From: Spirosoma sp. SC4-14
GTDB lineage: Bacteria > Bacteroidota > Bacteroidia > Cytophagales > Spirosomataceae
NCBI RefSeq assembly: GCF_037201965.1
Contig: NZ_CP147518.1
Coordinates: 1,921,001-1,985,000, forward strand
Direction: 5' to 3'
DNA: 64,000 nucleotides
Shown here: positions 17,862 to 26,538 of the stretch, piece by piece
Position numbering within the stretch: position 1 is the first letter of the stretch
Layout: the number at the start of each line of letters is the position of its first letter
Position numbers and translations under genes: made by a program
The notes under the pieces: generated by a model
Told to the model about the DNA's origin: nothing
Databases searched by the model: none
The model's input: only the letters and a program-made list of their open reading frames with translations

Positions 17862-19118
17862 ATGAAAAGCGAGTCTTTGTTATCCACAAAACAACCCGAT
17901 TTAGCTACCTACTTATTTGGCCGACGAGAGGCTATTCTTAATAACTGGCGGACAGTCTGCGAGCAGGACGAAACGCTCCAGGCCGTTTCGGGACTTTCGC
18001 GCGAAGAGTTCAACGATATGGTGCCCACTATTCTGAATGTGCTGGGCCATCAGTTGAATAACGAACAGCCAGAAAACGATCCTATTCAGGTAGCCAGTGA
18101 ACATGGTCTGCATCGCTGGCATAAAGGCTATACACTTCGGGAACTGCTCAAGGAAATTGGGCATCTGTTTCATGTCGTTTCAGAAGAGGTTGATCGTTAT
18201 CAGACGCTATACTCAACTGCCAATGCCAGTGTGTTCACGCAGGCTTATCAGAAATTACTCCATCTGAATCAGGCTACTGTTGAAGGAAGCGCAGCCCGAT
18301 ACGACGAAATGGAACGTACAGCAGCTTCCAGCCGGGCCGATACACTTCAGTCTGCTCTCAATCAGCTTAGTGAACTGACGCGCCGTCGGAACGATCTGTT
18401 ACGAGTCTCCAGCCACGACCTGACCAGCAGTGTGGGCATTGCGCAGGGAGCGGCAGCTATGCTCGATCTGGAAAACCAGAGCCCCGAAGAGCGTACACAG
18501 TTGATGGATATGCTGAATCGGAATCTGGCTAATCTGAAAACGATGTTGCAAAGTTTAATGGATCTGGCACGTCTGGAAGCCGGTCGGGAACTGCCTCTGA
18601 TTAGCCGGTTCGATGTCGCTAAATTATTGCGTGAATTAGTTGAAGATGCACAGCCATTCGCTGCTCAGCGTCAATTGACATTACTGGCCAATGGCCCATA
18701 CGAACTGCTCATCGAAAGTGATGCTGAAAAAATCCGACGCATTGTGCAAAACCTGCTTGTCAACGCGCTCAATTACACGTCGGCTGGTGTTGTTTCGGTT
18801 TCCTGGGGCGAAGAAGATGATTATCGGTTTAACATTGCCGTACAGGATACAGGCCCCGGCCTGTCCAGCAGTATTGTGCAGTCGATGGTTGGCTTGTTAA
18901 AGCCCATGCCGGAAAGTGCGCTTGTGTTCGATAGTCGGCAACTACCAGAGCCTGCTGCCAGCTTAAATTCCGTAACGCCAAAAGGGGAAGGTGTTGGCCT
19001 ACATATTGTGAAACGTCTTTGTGAACTACTTGATGCTAATCTTGACGTTGAGACAGCCCCCGACAAAGGGACACTGATTCGGGTTCGTTTTTCGAGGGTT
19101 TATCGGAAAATGCAATAA
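17862..19118 (+). CDS. Soluble sensor histidine kinase with RsbRD-like N-terminus
   Basis: 418 residues without membrane segments. Residues 10-145 look like the RsbRD/RsbU co-antagonist four-helix region (LFGRREAILNNWRTVCEQD, then HRWHKGYTLRELLKEIG). Residues 155-240 are the dimerisation domain, with the phosphoacceptor His185 in RVSSHDLTSS. The ATPase domain has the N box IRRIVQNLLVNALNYT, G1 QDTGPGL and G2 GEGVGLHIVKRL. The H box is unusual (SHDLTS in place of SHELRT), so phosphotransfer to a standard regulator should be checked. The partner is probably the divergent CheY-like protein. It converges on the flavoprotein gene with only 7 bases between stop codons. Confidence 0.88.
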   Translation: MKSESLLSTKQPDLATYLFGRREAILNNWRTVCEQDETLQAVSGLSREEFNDMVPTILNVLGHQLNNEQPENDPIQVASEHGLHRWHKGYTLRELLKEIGHLFHVVSEEVDRYQTLYSTANASVFTQAYQKLLHLNQATVEGSAARYDEMERTAASSRADTLQSALNQLSELTRRRNDLLRVSSHDLTSSVGIAQGAAAMLDLENQSPEERTQLMDMLNRNLANLKTMLQSLMDLARLEAGRELPLISRFDVAKLLRELVEDAQPFAAQRQLTLLANGPYELLIESDAEKIRRIVQNLLVNALNYTSAGVVSVSWGEEDDYRFNIAVQDTGPGLSSSIVQSMVGLLKPMPESALVFDSRQLPEPAASLNSVTPKGEGVGLHIVKRLCELLDANLDVETAPDKGTLIRVRFSRVYRKMQ

Positions 19119-19125
19119 GCGCAGC

Positions 19126-20265
19126 TCAACTTGTCATTACATTGCCGTGCGTTTGCCGGATAATTGTGCGAAGCATAGGCTTAACTACATCCAGTGTTCG
19201 AACGGCGTGTTCGGTTAGCCAGGTTTTTCCGAAGAAACGCTGTACGGTGCGCCCAATCCACAGGCGACGGGCAAACTGATTGGCCCAGCTTTGCTGATAG
19301 CGCTTTTCGAGTTCCTGACGGGCGATCTGGCCGTGTAGAAATGCGTTGGCCAGATCGCTGGCAAGCTTGGCTCCCCGAATGGCCATTGCCATTCCATTGC
19401 CACAGAGGGGCGTAATCAGCCCGGCCGAATCGCCCGTCATCAGAATGTGGTTTTCAATGGCTCGTTTGGCGGAGAACGAAAATTCGTTGATGACCTCCGG
19501 TTTTTCGTACAAAAAATCGGCCTTAGTGAAAACGGCTTTCAAATGCGGATTTTTCCACAGAACAGATTGTTCCATATCGGAAATGCTACCAAACCGACGC
19601 AGATTGTGGCGGCTGGTTAAATAACAAAGGCAGTATTTGTCTGCTTCAATAGCCGACAGGCCACAGTACCCATCGGCGAAATTATGCAAGGCAATCAGAT
19701 CGTTGGGAAAATCTGTCTTAATATGGTATTTAACACCAATATAAGGCGACGGCCGCCGTATAAAGGATCGGTCGAGGGTTTTGTCGAGTTTAGATCGTTT
19801 GCCAAAAGCACCCACAACCAGCCTTGCGGTCAGGGTTTGGGTCAGGCCCGTATACCGATTACTGACGACTACTGAAAACTGATTGTTGTGGAACTGGACA
19901 TTATCGACCTGATGATGCAGCAGAAAATCAACTCCGGCCGACTGGCCAAGCTGATATAAAGTGTGGTCGAGCGTGTATCGACTGATGCCAAAACCACCCA
20001 TATCGAGCGGTGAAAATAAGGATCGCCCTGAGGGGGCCGATACCTGTAAATGATTGATGGTAGCAGCACCAAGATTGACTAAATCAACGCCCAGCGATTC
20101 GAGATAGGGTTTTACTTCGTTAGAGACATATTCGCCACAAACTTTATGAAACGGGTATGTTTTTCGCTCAACCAGCGTAACCGAATGGCCGGCTTTTGCC
20201 AATTCGAGTGCGCTTACCAATCCGGCCAACCCACCTCCGATAATCACAACGTCTGTTTTGAACAT
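19126..20265 (-). CDS. FAD-dependent oxidoreductase, geranylgeranyl-reductase-like
   Basis: 379 residues from the ATG at 20263-20265 (MFKTDVVIIGGGLAGL). The Rossmann GxGxxG lies at residues 10-15, the FAD segment is ERKTYPFHKVCGEYVSNEV, and the second FAD motif is MTGDSAGLITPLCGNGMAMA. This is the geranylgeranyl reductase / p-hydroxybenzoate hydroxylase group acting on lipid-like or polyketide substrates. In Bacteroidota such genes often belong to pigment or quinone pathways, but no partner gene is here. The substrate is unknown. It is divergent from the GH13-like gene. Confidence 0.85.
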   Translation of the reverse strand: MFKTDVVIIGGGLAGLVSALELAKAGHSVTLVERKTYPFHKVCGEYVSNEVKPYLESLGVDLVNLGAATINHLQVSAPSGRSLFSPLDMGGFGISRYTLDHTLYQLGQSAGVDFLLHHQVDNVQFHNNQFSVVVSNRYTGLTQTLTARLVVGAFGKRSKLDKTLDRSFIRRPSPYIGVKYHIKTDFPNDLIALHNFADGYCGLSAIEADKYCLCYLTSRHNLRRFGSISDMEQSVLWKNPHLKAVFTKADFLYEKPEVINEFSFSAKRAIENHILMTGDSAGLITPLCGNGMAMAIRGAKLASDLANAFLHGQIARQELEKRYQQSWANQFARRLWIGRTVQRFFGKTWLTEHAVRTLDVVKPMLRTIIRQTHGNVMTS

Positions 20266-20416
20266 AGCAAGTCCAGAACCGTTTCTTAACCAGCAATGAT
20301 ACTCTGAACGGAATTTTAGCAATATACGGTGTCCTGATCGAAAACCGCAATACAGGCATCGGGGCTATTGGCTCCAGCAGAGCCTGAGTAGTAGGATAAG
20401 ACAATAAAAATCGGTA

Positions 20417-20446
20417 TTTGGTTTTATAAAAACCGTTTTACATTTG
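20417..20446 (+). promoter_or_regulatory. Candidate promoter right at the GH13-like start
   Basis: TTTG at 20417-20420, an 18-base spacer, then TACATTTG at 20439-20446, an exact TAnnTTTG match. The ATG is at 20451, so transcription would begin at or next to the start codon, implying a leaderless mRNA. Confidence 0.45.
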
Positions 20447-20450
20447 CTCC

Positions 20451-22436
20451 ATGTCTATCTTGTCGCACGATCTTAGAGCCGACTGGCAACTGAACCACGC
20501 CATCTATACCGAGGCATACCAATCGGGTAGGGCGTCGTTTATTACGAATTTATTGCCTCCCTATGCCTTGCAGTTTTCGGTTTATCAGACGCTGGAACTA
20601 CTGCACAAACGACTGGGTAACGAAACCCTGCGCCGGGCCTTAAGTCCGGCCGAAACGATTGCGAGCCCCGTCAATGGTTGTTCGGATGGTGAGTGGATCA
20701 AAAGCAGCAACATGGTGGGCATCAACGTTCGAACTATTGGTTCGTTCTGGCAGGTGATCAACTATGTACTCACTTTGCCCGCTTGCCACGATAGTATTCA
20801 TCTTTTGCCTGTTTGGGAGCCAGGGGTTGTTGGTAGTCTGTATGGCATGGTAAGCTGGCAGATCAATCCGGAGTTTTTTGATGTCGAACTAGCGCGCTAT
20901 GTTCCGGCGCTGGATACGGTTGAAAAGCAGTTGAAAGTTGTTATGAACCTGCTTCATGCTATGGGCCGAACGGTGGGTATGGATGTGATTCCGCATACAG
21001 ATCGGTTCTCGGAAATGGTGCTGGCCTGCCCTTCCTTATTTGAGTGGGTCCGGCGCGAGGGCGACGTGCTGGCCGATCATTCGAGTCTGGTTTATAAATA
21101 CGTAGAAGAAGCCATATGGCAATATCTGAAATATGTAGGTGCAGCCGATGGCACTCCATTGACGTTTGCGAAGGATACGTTCTTTTCGTCGGATCTGGCT
21201 GTGCTGACCGACGACCGGCGCCTGCGGATTCTGTTTGGCCTTCCTAACGATTACCGGGGGCGGCAGCAGCGCAGAATAAGCCTGATTCGCCACCTGACGG
21301 CGCAGGGGCTGGAAACGTTACCGATGACGATGGCTCCGCCTTACCGGGGGATACATATTGACCCGACCGATTTTGTGATCGACGAATATGACCAGACCTG
21401 GTATCAGTATGCGTTCGATGAGCCACAGCTTATGTCGCGGGTGTTTGGACCGCTGGCGCGCTATCGTTTCTTCGAAGCTAAAGACAATAATCTGCAATGG
21501 GAGTTAGATTTTGATCGACCCAATTATCCGGCCTGGGCCTACATCTGCCAGAAAGTGCATGAATGCCAGCAAGCCTACAACTTCGATTTTATGCGGGGCG
21601 ATATGGCGCATGTGCAGATGCGGCCCGATGGGGTGCCCGATATGGTTGGGCATTACTACGACCCGCTTCGGGCCATCAAGCGATACGTTCGGGGAAATGG
21701 TGTGCCCCATTTCGCTTTTTTTGCCGAAACATTTCTGGCTCCGCCCAATGTGATGGGCTATGGCGATGAACTGGATCATCTGGAAGCAATTGAGGCTGAG
21801 TCGACACTTGGCGATCTGCAATCAGTTCCCGTTACGTCGCCTGAATTTCGGCAGCGCTTTGCCGATTATTATACGCTTTTGAAAACACGCCGGTTTGCGC
21901 CGAATTTTACGGTTATAACCGCCGATAAAGATGATCCTCGGTTCGATGAGTTTTACCGGACGGGTAATCTGTTCCGTTACTTCACGGCACTGTTTCTGAC
22001 CGATATGCCTAGTTATGTAGGTCTGGGATTTGAATTGCGAAATCTACACCAGGAGCGTGGCGATAACGAAGAATACTCGAAGCTCTACGTTTTTCGGATT
22101 GAAGACGATCGTGAGCCTGACAAAGTAACACACGGGCCTTATGAATGGGGGCAAAATACGGAGCAGTTTATCAGTATAGTCCAAATACGGCTTTTTGCCG
22201 AGCAAATCTGGCCCATTATTGCCGGTAAAGAAACCTGCTGGCTGGTGGCTCCCGACGAGCCGAACGTAAATGGCAAATATATAGTCTGGACGCATGTTGA
22301 GCCAACCGGCTATGTGTTTGCTGCGTCGGTCTCTGGCTCGCTACCCGATGCAATTCCGGGTGTGGAGGGCTTAACGGAGGCAAACCTGATTTTCGATGAA
22401 TCGGGCTGTCGGGTCTGGCAGGTGATTGACTTGTAA
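20451..22436 (+). CDS. GH13-like (alpha-amylase superfamily) protein, cytosolic
   Basis: 661 residues, no signal peptide. The four conserved GH13 regions can be recognised in order: region I VGMDVIPHTD (Asp178, His182), region II DFMRGDMAHVQ with Arg382 and the nucleophile Asp384, region III FFAETF with the acid/base Glu426, and region IV ITADKDDPRF (about 490-497). The residues around them are far from those of common amylases, and the first 100 residues (INVRTIGSFWQVINYVLTLP) look distinctive. It may cleave or transfer an alpha-glucoside. Fifty bases downstream is a radical SAM gene, likely cotranscribed. The family call rests on motifs only and needs a profile search. Confidence 0.7.
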   Translation: MSILSHDLRADWQLNHAIYTEAYQSGRASFITNLLPPYALQFSVYQTLELLHKRLGNETLRRALSPAETIASPVNGCSDGEWIKSSNMVGINVRTIGSFWQVINYVLTLPACHDSIHLLPVWEPGVVGSLYGMVSWQINPEFFDVELARYVPALDTVEKQLKVVMNLLHAMGRTVGMDVIPHTDRFSEMVLACPSLFEWVRREGDVLADHSSLVYKYVEEAIWQYLKYVGAADGTPLTFAKDTFFSSDLAVLTDDRRLRILFGLPNDYRGRQQRRISLIRHLTAQGLETLPMTMAPPYRGIHIDPTDFVIDEYDQTWYQYAFDEPQLMSRVFGPLARYRFFEAKDNNLQWELDFDRPNYPAWAYICQKVHECQQAYNFDFMRGDMAHVQMRPDGVPDMVGHYYDPLRAIKRYVRGNGVPHFAFFAETFLAPPNVMGYGDELDHLEAIEAESTLGDLQSVPVTSPEFRQRFADYYTLLKTRRFAPNFTVITADKDDPRFDEFYRTGNLFRYFTALFLTDMPSYVGLGFELRNLHQERGDNEEYSKLYVFRIEDDREPDKVTHGPYEWGQNTEQFISIVQIRLFAEQIWPIIAGKETCWLVAPDEPNVNGKYIVWTHVEPTGYVFAASVSGSLPDAIPGVEGLTEANLIFDESGCRVWQVIDL

Positions 22437-22486
22437 GCATTGTTGGTTTTATACGTGTTTATGGGAGAGGAGCTAGTCCGTAGACT

Positions 22487-23569
22487 ATGGCCTATCTTTT
22501 CACACCCATGATAGCTACAGCGGCTGTTGAGCTTTATCTTTACTCCATGAATCGCAACCTACTCGACGGACTAAACTTTGCTTCTAAACTGACGCCTAAG
22601 CGCGTAGTCAATGCGCTGAAGGTTTTATACAGCTATTATCGTTCGCAGCGAACGGGTGTGCCTTTGCAGCAGGGCCTGCCGATGTCTGTATCGTTTGAAC
22701 CTACTACATCCTGTAATCTACGCTGTCCTGAATGCCCAAGCGGTTTGCGATCATTTACGCGACCAACGGGTATGCTTGGTGAAGACCTCTATAAACGTAC
22801 TATCGACGAACTTCACGAAACGCTGCTGTACCTGATTTTCTACTTTCAGGGGGAGCCATATCTGCACCCGCAGTTTCTGGATTTAGTCCGCTATGCTACC
22901 GATCGAAATATTTATACGGCTACCAGCACAAATGCCCATTACCTGACCGATGCCAATGCCCGAAAAACTGTAGAGTCGGGACTGGATCGGCTAATTATTT
23001 CCATCGATGGTACAACCCAGGAAGTGTATCAGCAGTACCGGGTGGGAGGGAAGCTCGAAAAAGTGCTTGAGGGCACAAAGCATATAATTCGCTGGAAAAA
23101 AGAACTGAAATCGCGTACGCCACACGTTGTTTTTCAGTTTCTGGTTGTGAAACCGAATCAACATCAGATTGCTGAAGTGAAACAACTGGCGCGCGAACTG
23201 GGCGTCGATGAAGTAGGGTTAAAAACGGCCCAGATCTATGATTATGAGAATGGCTCTGACCTGATTCCTACTCTCGATCAGTATAGCCGCTATGCTGCTC
23301 AGACCGACGGTACCTATCGTATCAAAAATGGTTTTGGTGATCACTGCTGGAAAATGTGGCATTCGTGTGTCATTACCTGGGATGGCCTGGTGGTTCCCTG
23401 CTGTTTCGATAAAGATGCTCATCATCGACTCGGCAATCTTCAGAATCAGTCGTTTGCCGATCTCTGGCAGGGCGATGCCTATCAGAATTTCCGACAAACG
23501 TTGCTGCAATCGCGTTCGGAGATAGAAATGTGCCGCAACTGTACAGAAGGTACAAAAGTATGGGCGTAA
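22487..23569 (+). CDS. Radical SAM/SPASM-like protein
   Basis: 360 residues. The radical SAM iron-sulfur motif CX3CX2C is Cys76, Cys80 and Cys83 in TTSCNLRCPECPSG. The glycine/SAM strand ISIDGTTQEVYQQYR follows. The C-terminal cluster region has CWKMWHSC, then C-x5-G-x4-C (VITWDGLVVPC), CCF and a final CRNC, a SPASM/twitch-type arrangement for extra clusters. These enzymes modify peptides, proteins or sugars. The gene is 50 bases after the GH13-like gene and 194 bases before a sulfatase. It lacks the usual anaerobic sulfatase-maturase spacing, so that role is not assigned. The start could also be Met21. Confidence 0.87.
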   Translation: MAYLFTPMIATAAVELYLYSMNRNLLDGLNFASKLTPKRVVNALKVLYSYYRSQRTGVPLQQGLPMSVSFEPTTSCNLRCPECPSGLRSFTRPTGMLGEDLYKRTIDELHETLLYLIFYFQGEPYLHPQFLDLVRYATDRNIYTATSTNAHYLTDANARKTVESGLDRLIISIDGTTQEVYQQYRVGGKLEKVLEGTKHIIRWKKELKSRTPHVVFQFLVVKPNQHQIAEVKQLARELGVDEVGLKTAQIYDYENGSDLIPTLDQYSRYAAQTDGTYRIKNGFGDHCWKMWHSCVITWDGLVVPCCFDKDAHHRLGNLQNQSFADLWQGDAYQNFRQTLLQSRSEIEMCRNCTEGTKVWA

Positions 23570-23622
23570 CTCACCATCATGTGCCGACTATGGCATCAGA
23601 ATCAGGCCGCATAGTCATGTAA

Positions 23623-23697
23623 GGGCTTTCGCTTATAGCCGTGCCAGGGTTTAGTTAAACGCAATAGAGAACCTGGCGCGGCCATAAGCGAAAGTCC
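23623..23697. repeat. Long imperfect stem-loop before the sulfatase gene
   Basis: About 28-base arms (23623-23651 and 23670-23697, core CTTTCGCTTAT) pair with only three or four changes, two of which are G-U pairs in the plus-strand RNA. No T run follows. It may end the radical SAM transcript or be a REP-like element. Confidence 0.6.
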
Positions 23698-23763
23698 TGG
23701 ATATATATCAGTAGAAATTTGCACTCAACTGGTTCATTAGTACAGAAATGAATCACATTGTCT

Positions 23764-25416
23764 ATGCAAAAGCTACTGCTCTTCCTGTTGCTGGCCTGTA
23801 CGGTAAGTATGGCTTTTCTGGCTCAGCCAACAGTGCCGGAAACACCCTCGCAACCCAATATTCTCTGGATTACCTGCGAGGATATGTCGCTTCATCTGGC
23901 CTGCTTTGGCGATAAGGAGGTCAAGACCCCCAATCTCGACCAACTCGCAACGGAAGGAGTTCGCTATACGCATGTGTATTCAACGGCAGGAGTATGTGCG
24001 CCGAGCCGATCGGCCATCATCACCGGCATGTATCAGAACTCTATCGGTACCCAGCATATGCGCACGCTCCAGGGTGACCCTTATCCCCACAAATTTTCAC
24101 CCGTAAAAACCTATTCTGCCGTCGTTCCCGACTATGTTCGCTGTTTTCCAGAATACCTCCGAAAGGCAGGTTATTACTGTTCAAATAACGAAAAACAGGA
24201 TTATCAGTTTTTGCCACCCGTAACTGTCTGGGACGAAAGCAGCAAAAAAGCACACTGGCGGAATCGGCCAGCCAATAAACCCTTTTTCTCTATTGTCAAT
24301 CTGCTGATTACCCACGAGTCGCAGATTTGGACTCGGGAGAAAGAGCCACTATTGGTTCGCCCCGAGGATGTAACCGTGCCAGCCTATTACCCAGATACCA
24401 AAACCGTACGGCACGACATCGCCCGGAATTTGTCGAATGTGATGCGGATGGACTCAATTGTGGGAACCATCATTCAGGAACTGAAAGACGATGGACTGTA
24501 TGAGAACACCATCATTTTCTTTTACTCCGATCATGGCGATGGCCTTCCTTTCGTAAAACGTGAGGTCTATGACCGAGGCCTGCGCGTACCAATGATTGTG
24601 CGTATTCCAGAAGCGTTTCGGATAAAGGGTAGCAAATCTGCTGGCACTACTGATAATCAACTGATCAGTTTTGTCGATTTTGCCCCAACAGTGCTTTCTC
24701 TGGCTAATGTAAAAATTCCTGATTACATCCAGGGACAGTCGTTTTTAGGCAATCAACAGGCCATTTCTCCACGTAAATACATTTTTGCCGGTCGCGACCG
24801 AATGGATACTGAAGTTGACCGGGTGCGTGCCGTTGGCGATGGTCGCTATAAATATTATCGGAATTTTATGCCCGAAAAGCCCTACTATCAGAACATCGCC
24901 TACCGGCTAAACATGCCCATGATGAAAGAACTGCTTCAGTTGCGGGATGATGGAAAACTGACACCAACCCAGATGATGTGGTTTCGTAAGACCAAACCCG
25001 TTGAGGAGTTTTATGATACACAAACCGACCCCGATGAGTTTACGAACCTGATTGGGAAGGACGCCTATGAAACAAAAATTCGCGAACTGCGGACTCAACT
25101 GGACAACTGGCTGAAAAAAGTAGGCGATAAGAGTGCTTTACCCGAGGCTACCATGCTGAAACAGATGTGGAATGGCGCTTCTGAACCGCCCCAAACTGCC
25201 GCCCCAATGCTGACTATGGCCGGAAACAGCGTTTCGATAACATGCGCTACCCGAGGAGCCTCCATTGGCTACATACTCAAGCATGGTACTGGCCAATCGA
25301 ATAGCTGGCAGGTCTACGATGGACAAAAATTGATGCTTCAGCCGGGCGATTCGCTCCGGGTAGTGGCTCAACGAATCGGTTACCGACCCAGCAATGAAAT
25401 AAAGCTAAAAAAATAA
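23764..25416 (+). CDS. Secreted type I sulfatase
   Basis: 550 residues from the ATG at 23764; a TTG two codons earlier is less likely. A signal peptide (LLLFLLLACTVSMAFLAQ) exports it. The N-terminal metal ligand region is NILWITCEDMS. The formylglycine site is Cys78-Ala-Pro-Ser-Arg82 (CAPSRSAIITG), a cysteine-type site that needs maturation. Later segments IIFFYSDHGDGLPFVKREVY and RGLRVPMIVRIPE match the sulfatase fold, and the last 80 residues form a small extra beta domain. It removes sulfate esters from a carbohydrate or aryl compound; the exact substrate is unknown. No other polysaccharide genes adjoin it except the GH13-like one upstream. Confidence 0.92.
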   Translation: MQKLLLFLLLACTVSMAFLAQPTVPETPSQPNILWITCEDMSLHLACFGDKEVKTPNLDQLATEGVRYTHVYSTAGVCAPSRSAIITGMYQNSIGTQHMRTLQGDPYPHKFSPVKTYSAVVPDYVRCFPEYLRKAGYYCSNNEKQDYQFLPPVTVWDESSKKAHWRNRPANKPFFSIVNLLITHESQIWTREKEPLLVRPEDVTVPAYYPDTKTVRHDIARNLSNVMRMDSIVGTIIQELKDDGLYENTIIFFYSDHGDGLPFVKREVYDRGLRVPMIVRIPEAFRIKGSKSAGTTDNQLISFVDFAPTVLSLANVKIPDYIQGQSFLGNQQAISPRKYIFAGRDRMDTEVDRVRAVGDGRYKYYRNFMPEKPYYQNIAYRLNMPMMKELLQLRDDGKLTPTQMMWFRKTKPVEEFYDTQTDPDEFTNLIGKDAYETKIRELRTQLDNWLKKVGDKSALPEATMLKQMWNGASEPPQTAAPMLTMAGNSVSITCATRGASIGYILKHGTGQSNSWQVYDGQKLMLQPGDSLRVVAQRIGYRPSNEIKLKK

Positions 25417-25600
25417 GGTAGTGCTTCTTCTCGATGAACCATGACGCCGATTTCTAAACAGGTAGATTAAGAAATCATTACTTTATGGTTGTTCTGTTGA
25501 AATCGTACAGGCATTTTCAAGGATAGGTACTCAGATGGCCATTAATCGGTGAATTATAATTCGCTCTTTTCCCTTTTTCGCTTACCCGCTCCTTCGTTTT

Positions 25601-25622
25601 GTGAAACATTCCGTGGAACATT
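25601..25622 (+). promoter_or_regulatory. Two parS-like half sites upstream of parA
   Basis: GTGAAACATT (25601-25610) and GTGGAACATT (25613-25622) are direct copies, 12 bases apart, of the right half of the bacterial parS palindrome (GTGGAACA). The left half is missing, so this is not a classical parS. It is 53 bases before the parA start. Confidence 0.35.
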
Positions 25623-25674
25623 TTTGGATTCGTGAAAACTATCTGGCATATTTGGGACTGCAACGTACAGACCC

Positions 25675-26457
25675 ATGGGTAAAGTCATTGCTATCGCCAA
25701 CCAAAAGGGGGGCGTCGGTAAAACTACGACAACAATCAATTTGGCCGCCAGCTTGGCCGCCCTCGAATTTCAGACGCTTATTGTAGACGCAGATCCGCAG
25801 GCGAATTCCACCTCTGGACTAGGATACAATCCCAAAGAAATCGAGAACAGCATTTACGAGTGCATGGTCGAAGGAGTTCGTCCACAGGATGCAATTATTC
25901 AGACGGATTTTCCGAACCTGAATTTGTTGCCTTCGCACATTGACCTTGTAGGTGCCGAAATCGAGATGATAAACCTTCAGAATCGGGAGGATAAAATGAA
26001 AAATGCACTCGATAGCATTCGCGACGAGTACGATTTCATTATTATCGACTGTTCGCCGTCGCTGGGGTTGATCACCATTAACAGCCTGACAGCCGCCGAT
26101 TCGGTGATTATTCCGGTTCAGTGCGAATATTTTGCGCTCGAAGGGTTGGGTAAGCTTCTCAACACGATCAAAATCATTCAATCGCGATTAAATACGCATT
26201 TGTCCATCGAAGGCATATTGCTAACCATGTACGACCTGCGTGTTCGACTGTCGAATCAGGTAGTGGGCGAGGTAACTACCCATTTCCAGCAAATGGTGTT
26301 TAATACCATCATCCCGCGTAATATTCGCCTGAGCGAATCGCCAAGTTTTGGTGTGCCAGCGTTGGCGCAGGATGCCGACAGTAAAGGTGCGGTTAGCTAT
26401 TTGAATCTGGCCCGTGAAATTTTGGCTAAAAACGGCATGATGCCGCATGAAGTGTAA
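25675..26457 (+). CDS. parA: ParA/Soj chromosome-partition ATPase
   Basis: 260 residues. The deviant Walker A motif is [20 protein letters not shown], the Walker A' region [14 protein letters not shown], and Walker [25 protein letters not shown] is the usual Soj segment. It drives origin segregation together with ParB-parS. It is first of the run parA, parB, DUF5683, dapB, lepB, an order conserved in many Bacteroidota. The origin is often near such an operon, but no dnaA or DnaA-box cluster was seen in this window. Confidence 0.96.
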   Translation: MGKVIAIANQKGGVGKTTTTINLAASLAALEFQTLIVDADPQANSTSGLGYNPKEIENSIYECMVEGVRPQDAIIQTDFPNLNLLPSHIDLVGAEIEMINLQNREDKMKNALDSIRDEYDFIIIDCSPSLGLITINSLTAADSVIIPVQCEYFALEGLGKLLNTIKIIQSRLNTHLSIEGILLTMYDLRVRLSNQVVGEVTTHFQQMVFNTIIPRNIRLSESPSFGVPALAQDADSKGAVSYLNLAREILAKNGMMPHEV

Positions 26458-26462
26458 AATAT

Positions 26463-26529
26463 GTATGATACAGGATTATGATTGCCTGCGGGTAGCTCAA
26501 TATCCTTCATCATACATCCTATATCATAC
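26463..26529. repeat. Inverted repeat with iterated arms between parA and parB
   Basis: GTATGATACAGGAT (26463-26476) pairs with 26516-26529 at 13 of 14 positions. The spacer repeats variants of the same words (TATGAT, CATCATAC). It fills the 81-base parA-parB gap and could set differential expression. Confidence 0.55.
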
Positions 26530-26538
26530 GTTTTTATC

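Noticed and set aside
22487..23569. Radical SAM protein as anaerobic sulfatase maturase, because a Cys-type sulfatase lies next to it
   Set aside because: The C-terminal cysteine spacing and the TTSCNLRCPEC opening do not match the maturases I know. Kept only as a hypothesis.
25601..25622. Full parS site
   Set aside because: Only half sites in the same direction; the central palindrome is missing.
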